Positions 6,014 to 10,464 of a stretch of DNA of 10,464 nt are shown piece by piece. Each line of letters begins with the position of its first letter. Position 1 is the stretch's first letter. The notes under the pieces were generated by a model. The model did not search any database. It was given only the letters and a program-made list of their open reading frames with translations, and was not told where the DNA came from. The stretch comes from an uncultured Lachnospiraceae bacterium. Its GTDB lineage: Bacteria; Bacillota; Clostridia; Lachnospirales; Lachnospiraceae. The translations under genes and the position numbers were made by a program. Location: assembly GCA_946566415.1 (NCBI GenBank), contig CAMNWW010000057.1:1-10464 (forward strand), in the 5' to 3' direction.

Positions 6014-6043
6014 TTATATCGTACATCCCCTTGCGAATACATT
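6014..6043 (+). promoter_or_regulatory. Possible sigma-E-like promoter before the 62-aa ORF and recombinase
   Basis: TTATATC (6014-6020) and AATACATT (6036-6043) are separated by 15 bp. They resemble the mother-cell sigma-E elements (about TCATATT and CATACAHT) at five of seven and seven of eight positions. I see no convincing sigma-A promoter in the same interval. This rests on short, degenerate motifs. Confidence 0.3.
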
Positions 6044-6077
6044 ATCCTTGTAAATACACAATACGAGGTGACCGCAT

Positions 6078-6266
6078 GTGAAATTTCGTGAATTTATTTA
6101 CACAGGAGAACCTGTTCCTCAAATCACAGAAACAGAACATTTGGCATTTTACCTGCTGTTTCAAAAGGCGCTCCTTGCCGCCTTAAATCAGCGAGGTCTT
6201 CTGACACACTTTGAATATGACCTTTGTCATAAAGAGGCCGAAAAGCACTGCAAAATCTATACTTAA
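6078..6266 (+). CDS. Small 62-aa protein upstream of the recombinase (possible directionality factor)
   Basis: The start is the GTG at 6078, six bases after a clear GAGGTGA ribosome site (6065-6071); the ATG at 6076 is followed at once by a stop. The product has a hydrophobic central helix (LAFYLLFQKALLAALNQRG, about 23-41) followed by LLTHFEYDLCHKEAEKHCK. This last part is loosely like the short SHOCT-type helical tail common in small clostridial proteins near recombinases. I do not recognise a family with certainty. It ends 16 nt before the recombinase ATG and is certainly in the same transcript. Size and position resemble SprB (58 aa), the directionality factor that lets the SPbeta recombinase excise. 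By analogy it may control excision, but there is no sequence proof. Confidence 0.6.
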   Translation: MKFREFIYTGEPVPQITETEHLAFYLLFQKALLAALNQRGLLTHFEYDLCHKEAEKHCKIYT

Positions 6267-6282
6267 ATATAGGGGTGATATT

Positions 6283-7707
6283 ATGTCGGTCGGCAAATAT
6301 GAGCGTCTGAACCAGGAGAACAACTTACAAAATACCCGAAAAAAAGTCGCCGCTTACTGCCGGGTTTCCACAGATAGAGAAGACCAGGCAAACTCGTTTG
6401 AGAGCCAGCAGCGGTATTTCAAACAATATATCGAACACCGCCCTGATTGGGAACTTTACCAGATTTTTGCCGATGAAGGTATCTCCGGCACGAACACAAA
6501 AAAGCGCAAAGAATTTAACCATATGATAGAATGTGCTAAAAGCGGCGACTTTGACTTAATCGTCACAAAAGAAATTTCTCGTTTTGCAAGAAATACTCTC
6601 GACAGTATATTCTATACCCGTGAACTTAAAAGACATGGGGTAGGCGTAATCTTTTTGAACGATAATATTAACACTTTGGACGGCGACGCCGAACTCCGCC
6701 TTGCTATCATGTCTTCCATTGCACAAGAAGAAAGCCGCAGGACTTCTGAACGGGTAAAATGGGGACAAAAACGCCGGATGGAACAAGGGGTTGTGTTCGG
6801 ACGAAGCCTTCTCGGCTATGATGTGAAAGACGGAAAAATGTATATCAACGAAGAAGGGGCTAAAATTGTCCGTCTCATCTTTCATAAATTTGTCAATGAA
6901 AGAAAAGGCACCTTTGTTATTGCCCGGGAACTCCTGGAGGAAGGTATTCCTCCCCTGCGCGCAAAAGAATGGCATAATACAGTCGTCTTACGTATTCTCC
7001 GGAACGAAAAATACTGCGGTGATCTGGTACAGCAAAAAACATATACGCCGGATTTTCTTTCTCACGACAAAAAAACAAATCTTGGACAGGAAGAATTTAT
7101 CATCATCAAAGACCATCACGAACCTATCATTTCCCGAGAACTATTTGATAAAGCCAAAAATCTTCTGGATGAAAAAGCCGGCTCCCAAGATGGAAAAACC
7201 AAGCACAGCCGCCGCCATCCTTTCTCCGGAAAACTCAAATGCGGCATATGCGGCGCAAGTTACGTCGCCAGATATAAGACACGAAAGGACAAAAGCCTCT
7301 ATAAATCATGGCGCTGTTTTGAAGGGGTTAAGCATGGCCGGCCTCATGCCAACGGATTAGGGGTACAAATCGGCTGTTCTGGAAAAAGCATCTGTAATGA
7401 TGACGTTGTTCGTCTAATGAACCTTGTCTTTCTCCAGCTCCCGATCGACCGTCCGAAAATATCATCCTCTTTGATCCGCATGATCCAAAAGACCCTGGGC
7501 ATCCCTCAAGCAGACAGGCAGAGCAAGAAAATTGCTGAAATTAAAAATATGGTTGACAAACTGATATCCGGCATTGAATATGAAGAGATTTTTTACGCAC
7601 TTCTTCTCGATAAAATGGTTGTATATGATGATAAGCATATCGATGTGTACCTGAATCTCCTCCCCTATAAATGGAGCTTCACCGCCAATAAACTTCCACG
7701 GTTATAA
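6283..7707 (+). CDS. Large serine recombinase of the element
   Basis: The 474-aa site-specific recombinase should cut and rejoin the attachment sites of this element. The resolvase catalytic domain spans about 20-160, with nucleophile Ser29 in AYCRVSTDRED, QANSFESQ, and the active-site arginines of EISRFARNTLDS. The recombinase domain (about 185-290) and a zinc ribbon (Cys320, Cys323, Cys345, Cys365) follow, as in DNA-binding large serine integrases. The C-terminal coiled coil is short, so it is compact for the class (SpoIVCA is 500 aa). The frame is open from 6211, but AGGGGTGA (6271-6278) before the ATG at 6283 decides the start, and the upstream residues only read through the 62-aa ORF. 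The stop codon directly abuts the attP half-site at 7708, the usual position of such a gene at one end of its element. Confidence 0.93.
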   Translation: MSVGKYERLNQENNLQNTRKKVAAYCRVSTDREDQANSFESQQRYFKQYIEHRPDWELYQIFADEGISGTNTKKRKEFNHMIECAKSGDFDLIVTKEISRFARNTLDSIFYTRELKRHGVGVIFLNDNINTLDGDAELRLAIMSSIAQEESRRTSERVKWGQKRRMEQGVVFGRSLLGYDVKDGKMYINEEGAKIVRLIFHKFVNERKGTFVIARELLEEGIPPLRAKEWHNTVVLRILRNEKYCGDLVQQKTYTPDFLSHDKKTNLGQEEFIIIKDHHEPIISRELFDKAKNLLDEKAGSQDGKTKHSRRHPFSGKLKCGICGASYVARYKTRKDKSLYKSWRCFEGVKHGRPHANGLGVQIGCSGKSICNDDVVRLMNLVFLQLPIDRPKISSSLIRMIQKTLGIPQADRQSKKIAEIKNMVDKLISGIEYEEIFYALLLDKMVVYDDKHIDVYLNLLPYKWSFTANKLPRL

Positions 7708-7730
7708 GGAACATTTCCTATGCTTCTGTA
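7708..7730. repeat. Right inner half-site of the attachment sequence
   Basis: GGAACATTTCCTATGCTTC and the next four bases are the inverted copy of 4730-4752 (21 of 23). The half-site begins at the first base after the recombinase stop. Confidence 0.8.
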
Positions 7731-7915
7731 CCTATATCGGTCAGGATCCCTGTAACCTCCTTATAAGGCATTGTATACCGCTGTGACAAATAACGCATGG
7801 ACGCCGCCAGTTCCCCGTCCGGTCCTCCAAACTGACTAATGATAACCTGCGCCATTTTGGGGTTTGTCTGGCTGATCTTTACCGGATACTGTAAACGTTT
7901 CTCATAATTCCACAT
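7718..7915 (-). CDS. cotJC: cotJC, 5' part (Mn-catalase-like spore coat protein), truncated by the element
   Basis: Codons 1-64 (7915-7724) are the N-terminus of CotJC, from MWNYEKRLQYPVKI through GGPDGELAAS to LTDIGTE. The element then adds one Ala codon and a TAG stop. E35 in GPDGE corresponds to the first di-Mn ligand of Mn-catalases. The ribosome site lies at the end of cotJB, whose stop is only three bases upstream. As it stands the 65-aa product lacks four of the five ligands and should be inactive. Fused to the piece at 4720-4295 it would give a 205-aa protein, about the family length. CotJC is a coat component with peroxide-degrading potential, made in the mother cell. Confidence 0.9.
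   Translation of the reverse strand: MWNYEKRLQYPVKISQTNPKMAQVIISQFGGPDGELAASMRYLSQRYTMPYKEVTGILTDIGTEA
7723..7734. repeat. Right 12-bp attachment core (direct repeat)
   Basis: CTTCTGTACCTA is identical to 4720-4731 and marks the right border of the element inside cotJC. The crossover is inferred at CC 7731-7732. Confidence 0.88.
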
Positions 7916-7918
7916 ACT

Positions 7919-8200
7919 CTAGCACCATCCTTCCTGCCACGGCCATGGCTCATTAATCCAGTTCCATCTGTCTGTGCAGGAAGCAACTGTCGTATCTATT
8001 GTCAGCGGCCCATAATATTTGGCGTACTCCCTAAGCGCCTGGTTCCTCATTTTACTGTATTCGTGAAAATATTCCAGCGCCGCGCTGTCGCAGGGATGCG
8101 TATCCAAATAGAGTTTTACATCGTCTACAGCAAAGCTCACTCTATTGATCAGTTGAATCAAATCTCTGCGGCAAGGTTTTTCATTATTCATCTCACTCAT
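7919..8200 (-). CDS. cotJB: Spore coat protein CotJB
   Basis: The 93-aa protein is recognisable as CotJB by RRDLIQLINRVSFAVDDVKLYLDTHP followed by ALEYFHEYSKMRNQALREYAKYYGPLT and a Trp-rich end (WNWINEPWPWQEGW). CotJB is a small coat protein assembled together with CotJA and CotJC in the spore envelope; its biochemical role is unknown. The ATG overlaps the cotJA stop by four bases (ATGA) and its own stop is three bases before cotJC, so the three are translationally coupled. Length is normal, with no damage. Confidence 0.92.
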   Translation of the reverse strand: MSEMNNEKPCRRDLIQLINRVSFAVDDVKLYLDTHPCDSAALEYFHEYSKMRNQALREYAKYYGPLTIDTTVASCTDRWNWINEPWPWQEGWC

Positions 8201-8487
8201 TGATTACAGCCTCCCATCCCGCAAAATGGTTTATCAAGCGCTTCAAATATGGTCCCCCGGCAAAATGCTTTTTCTACGTCATAGATGCATTTCCAGTTTT
8301 GCCAAGGCACATAGGCCATTGCAAGCGCCATGCCTTCCAGTGCGTCGTCCCTGTCGCAGCAGGGCGATGTCTCGCTATAAGACGGATAAGGCATGGGAGT
8401 TGGTACATTGCCGCAATGATTTCTGCCGCTTCGTCCACAGTTCCCACGCCTCATATAATCGTTAGTATTATTACGATAATTCTGCAT
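8197..8487 (-). CDS. cotJA: Spore coat-associated protein CotJA
   Basis: The 96-aa protein has the CotJA core LAMAYVPWQNW..IYDVEKAFCRGTIFEALDKPFCG (about residues 54-91). The N-terminal half is polar and rich in Asn, Arg, Gly and Cys (MRRGNCGRSGRNHCG), which is variable in the family and suited to cross-linking. It is the first gene of the cotJ operon, and its product is thought to be needed for assembly of the other CotJ proteins in the coat. The ATG is nine bases after AAAGGGG. An 11-bp inverted repeat covers the space between the ribosome site and the ATG, and a sigma-K-like promoter precedes it. Confidence 0.9.
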   Translation of the reverse strand: MQNYRNNTNDYMRRGNCGRSGRNHCGNVPTPMPYPSYSETSPCCDRDDALEGMALAMAYVPWQNWKCIYDVEKAFCRGTIFEALDKPFCGMGGCNQ

Positions 8488-8540
8488 GAGTAATAGCCCC
8501 TTTCTTAAACCTTTGCAATATTATCATATGGCTATTACTC
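8488..8540 (-). promoter_or_regulatory. 11-bp inverted repeat spanning the cotJA promoter and ribosome site
   Basis: GAGTAATAGCC (8488-8498) and GGCTATTACTC (8530-8540) are perfect inverted copies 31 bases apart. One arm directly abuts the cotJA start codon and includes the end of its ribosome site. The other lies upstream of the likely cotJA transcription start. Only a transcript reading through from htrA would contain both arms and could fold over the start site. Confidence 0.6.
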
Positions 8541-8550
8541 CAAAATGGTG
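8522..8550 (-). promoter_or_regulatory. Sigma-K-like promoter of the cotJ operon
   Basis: On the minus strand CATATGATA (8530-8522) fits the sigma-K -10 form CATANNNTA exactly, and CACC (8550-8547) lies 16 bp upstream as a -35. The -10 also agrees with six of eight sigma-E positions, so either mother-cell sigma factor is possible. It begins just after the htrA stop. Confidence 0.5.
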
Positions 8551-8551
8551 C

Positions 8552-9817
8552 TTAAGATTTCCTGCTCAGCTTTATTTCAACCTTCTCCTCTGAGTACTCG
8601 CCGTTCTTTTCCGGTATCTCGACGGTCAAGGTCACAGTCTCGCCCGCTTTATAATAACTAAGCTGCTCCTGGAGCGCATCCATCCCGTTGATGGAACTTC
8701 CTTCAAACTTTGTAATAATCATTCCCTTCGTAAGACCAGCGTCCTCTGCCCCGCTTCCCTCTGTTACTTCTGAAATATACACGCCGATCGGCATATTATA
8801 CATCTTTGCGCTTTCTGAAGTAACGTCGTATCCACGGATGCCTAAGATTCCTCTTTCATCCTCTGCCACTCTCGAACGTGTCTCCCGGTTCATGAGCGCC
8901 TGAATGATCTCGCCCGCATCTGAAATCGGAATAGCGAATCCCATGCCTTCCACTGCCGAATTATTAATCTTCGCGGAATTAATTCCTATGACCTCGCCGC
9001 TTGCGTTCAATAATGCTCCGCCGCTGTTACCAGGGTTGATCGCCGCATCGGTCTGGATATACACGCCGTCAAAGCCGTCGATCGAACGTGCCGTCGCACT
9101 GATAATGCCGGAAGTGACAGACTGTCCGTATCCCAGAGCATTTCCGATTGCGATGGCAGGTTCCCCGACTTTAAGCGAATCAGAATCTCCTAATGTCGCC
9201 ACTTTAATATTCTCCATCGTCTCCTCAGGAATATCCTTAAGAGGCACCGCTACCACGGCAAGATCCCTTGTCGAGTCGGTTCCCTTTACCTGCGCCTCCA
9301 CACTCTGCTCATCATGAAAAGTGACCGTAAGCGTCTTATTCCCCTCTACCACATGGTTGTTTGTCACAATCAGAAGTTCGGAGTCATTCTGGCTGATGAT
9401 AATACCGGACCCTACGCTCTCGCTCTCCTGCTGGCTAATTCCACCAAAAAAACTCTGAACCTGCTGAATGCTCATGTTCGTGATAGAGACGATCGAAGGA
9501 ATGGTGTTGTCCACGATCTCCGAAACATCCGACGTAATCGTACTTTTCGCTGTTGTGAGCTGCGCGTTCGATACTTTCTTCGTTCCCTCCGTGCTGTCCG
9601 TCTTTTCATTCCTCTCTGTTCCCAGAATCCTGGCAGTCACATAGCTGGTGGCCTGGAACGTCACCCCTCCGACTAAGCCAAACATCACAGCAAGGCTTAA
9701 AACTACCATAAACTTCCGAAAACCTTTATTCTTCGGCTTTTGCTGATTCGGAGCGTCCCCGCCGGCGCTTCCCATACTTCTGTCTTCCGGTCTATAAAAA
9801 TTATATTGGTTATCCAT
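8552..9817 (-). CDS. htrA: HtrA/DegP-type trypsin-like serine protease with PDZ domain
   Basis: The 421-aa envelope protease degrades misfolded exported proteins. A polar cytoplasmic head (1-32) is followed by one membrane anchor (about 36-56) and a linker. The protease domain carries the triad His155 (VTNNHVVEG), Asp185 (STRDLAVV) and Ser265 (NPGNSGGAL). A PDZ domain (about 320-415, with RGILGIRG and the GSGAEDAGL stretch) completes it. This is the standard Firmicutes HtrA layout and length. The ATG follows AAGGAG by about eight bases. I see no clear terminator after it, so some transcription may continue into cotJA. Two 9-bp direct repeats lie in its upstream region. Confidence 0.95.
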   Translation of the reverse strand: MDNQYNFYRPEDRSMGSAGGDAPNQQKPKNKGFRKFMVVLSLAVMFGLVGGVTFQATSYVTARILGTERNEKTDSTEGTKKVSNAQLTTAKSTITSDVSEIVDNTIPSIVSITNMSIQQVQSFFGGISQQESESVGSGIIISQNDSELLIVTNNHVVEGNKTLTVTFHDEQSVEAQVKGTDSTRDLAVVAVPLKDIPEETMENIKVATLGDSDSLKVGEPAIAIGNALGYGQSVTSGIISATARSIDGFDGVYIQTDAAINPGNSGGALLNASGEVIGINSAKINNSAVEGMGFAIPISDAGEIIQALMNRETRSRVAEDERGILGIRGYDVTSESAKMYNMPIGVYISEVTEGSGAEDAGLTKGMIITKFEGSSINGMDALQEQLSYYKAGETVTLTVEIPEKNGEYSEEKVEIKLSRKS

Positions 9818-9869
9818 AACACAAACTCCTTTCTTATTTCCTTATCTGAGAAGAAGTTTACCTCGTATT

Positions 9870-9889
9870 TGTGATAAAAATGTGATAAA
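9870..9889 (-). repeat. Tandem 9-bp direct repeat upstream of htrA
   Basis: TGTGATAAA occurs at 9870-9878 and 9881-9889 with an 11-bp period (read toward htrA: TTTATCACA twice). Spacing of about one helical turn suits an OmpR-type response regulator. The half-site resembles the TTTTCACA element I recall for CssR control of htrA genes in B. subtilis. Confidence 0.45.
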
Positions 9890-9912
9890 TAGGTTAAAAA
9901 TAATTGAAAAGT

Positions 9913-10464
9913 TTATTCAACCGTCACCGATTTCGCCAGATTTCTCGGCTTATCCACGTCACAGCCTCTTCCTATCGCGACATAATATCCAAATAACTGC
10001 AGCGGAATGATCGCCAGTGAATTTGTAAAATAAGGATTCGTCTGCGGAATATACACCACGTAATCCGCCGCTTTCTCCACCTCCGTATTCTCCGCGTTCG
10101 TGACAGCCATCACAAAGGCCCCGCGGGTTTTTACTTCAACCATATTGCTGATCATCTTCTTATATAGTTCCTTCTGCGTCAAGACGGCGGATACCAGCGT
10201 CCCCTCCTCAATGAGCGAGATCGTTCCATGCTTTAGTTCCCCGGCGGCATACGCTTCGGAATGAATATAAGAAATTTCCTTAAGCTTCAAAGACCCTTCC
10301 AGCGAAATTGCATAATCTATCCCCCGTCCGATAAAAAAGATATCCTTTGCCGCCAGATAGCGGTTGGCAAATTTCTGGATCCTCTGCTTGTTGTTCAGAA
10401 GCATCTCCACCTGTGCAGGCAGCTTCCTGAGATCCATCAGCATTCTTCCAAGCTCAGCGTCGCT
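9913..10464 (-). CDS. glmS: Glucosamine-6-phosphate synthase (isomerizing), C-terminal part, cut by the window end
   Basis: The visible 183 residues are the second sugar-isomerase (SIS) domain of GlmS, which makes glucosamine-6-phosphate from fructose-6-phosphate and glutamine for cell-wall synthesis. Recognisable blocks are FIGRGIDYAISLEGSLKLKE, then SEAYAAGELKHGTISLIE, and the invariant C-terminus DKPRNLAKSVTVE. The frame stays open through 10464, so the ATG at 10443 is an internal Met and the N-terminal glutaminase and first SIS domain lie beyond the window. It ends 95 bp before htrA. No glmS ribozyme can be judged because the 5' end is outside. Confidence 0.96.
   Translation of the reverse strand, partial: SDAELGRMLMDLRKLPAQVEMLLNNKQRIQKFANRYLAAKDIFFIGRGIDYAISLEGSLKLKEISYIHSEAYAAGELKHGTISLIEEGTLVSAVLTQKELYKKMISNMVEVKTRGAFVMAVTNAENTEVEKAADYVVYIPQTNPYFTNSLAIIPLQLFGYYVAIGRGCDVDKPRNLAKSVTVE

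Larger units (their letters stand above)
4732..7734 (+). mobile_element. 3,003-bp serine-recombinase element interrupting cotJC (skin-like)
   Basis: The element lies inside codons 64-65 of cotJC, in the opposite orientation. It is bounded by 12-bp direct repeats and inner inverted half-sites. It encodes, all on the plus strand, a 12alpha-hydroxysteroid-dehydrogenase-like SDR, a structured non-coding stretch, a terminator, a 62-aa ORF and a large serine recombinase. There are no replication, capsid, transfer or transposase genes. Exact excision leaves one repeat copy and restores the cotJC frame. Scarless excision by a serine recombinase from a sporulation gene is known for skin (sigK) and SPbeta (spsM) in B. 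subtilis, and this has the same design in a much smaller form. Whether excision occurs, and whether it is limited to sporulation, is inference. Confidence 0.88.

Noticed and set aside
5707..6053. Short ORFs on both strands between the SDR and the 62-aa gene
   Set aside because: They lack ribosome sites, overlap each other and are explained by the paired structure. Their products look like no known protein.
6211..6282. Upstream start of the recombinase at 6211
   Set aside because: It would overlap the 62-aa gene and lacks a ribosome site. The ATG at 6283 has AGGGGTGA just before it, and the catalytic domain follows normally.
4295..7915. Reading the cotJC fragments as two separate genes or as simple decay
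   Set aside because: Both halves are undamaged, meet at one codon, share a 12-bp core at the break and rejoin in frame. Random decay would not give this.
8688..9676. Plus-strand ORFs opposite htrA
   Set aside because: They are shadows of the strongly supported htrA frame, with no family resemblance or ribosome sites.
1..10464. CRISPR arrays, tRNA or rRNA genes, insertion sequences with transposase
   Set aside because: No repeat-spacer pattern, tRNA-like cloverleaf, rRNA segment or transposase was seen. The only mobile gene is the serine recombinase.

Overview
The window reads as chromosome of a spore-forming gut anaerobe of the Lachnospiraceae (Clostridia). The grounds are clostridial codon use, AAGGAGG-type ribosome sites, a CotJ spore-coat operon, a protein with the Spo0A DNA-binding fold, anaerobic cobalamin genes and a bile-acid-type dehydrogenase. 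The species cannot be named from the sequence.

Layout. At 1-564 (+) is a short-chain chromate-type transporter. It converges, with overlapping 3' ends, on the cobalamin genes cbiG-cobK (2451-552, -). A structured leader of about 200 nt with a tandem repeat lies upstream of cbiG. At 2756-3268 (+) is a DUF6512-like membrane protein. At 3398-3736 (+) is a stand-alone Spo0A effector domain with no receiver domain, preceded by three Spo0A-box-like repeats spaced exactly 10 bp apart. From 8487 down to 3798 (-) runs a spore-coat operon: cotJA, cotJB, cotJC and a Cu/Zn superoxide dismutase. Upstream of it are htrA (9817-8552, -) and the 3' part of glmS (10464-9913, -).

Main observation. cotJC is cut in two. 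Its first 64 codons lie at 7915-7724 and its last 141 codons at 4720-4295. Between them sits a 3,003-bp element bounded by a 12-bp direct repeat (CTTCTGTACCTA at 4720-4731 and 7723-7734). Recombination between the two repeats would restore an uninterrupted 205-aa CotJC with the conserved join ...DIGTE/ELAHME... in frame. The element carries its own large serine recombinase, whose stop codon abuts the right end, and a 62-aa ORF just upstream of it that could be a directionality factor. The inner ends form a nearly perfect 48-bp dyad around a central CC, as expected for a serine-integrase attP. The arrangement resembles skin/sigK and SPbeta/spsM in Bacillus, where an element is removed from a sporulation gene in the mother cell. 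Here the gene is the Mn-catalase-like coat protein.

The cargo is unexpected: a short-chain dehydrogenase that I recognise as very like clostridial 12alpha-hydroxysteroid dehydrogenase, under its own sigma-A-type promoter. It is followed by a roughly 190-nt stretch with extensive base-pairing potential and a terminator. If excision is developmental, the bile-acid-type enzyme belongs to growing cells and the spore lineage, while an intact CotJC can be made only in cells that have lost the element.

Functional logic. SodC would produce H2O2 and the Mn-catalase-like CotJC would consume it, so the cotJABC-sodC operon looks like a peroxide-handling coat module. The stand-alone Spo0A domain and its possible Spo0A boxes lie next to this operon.
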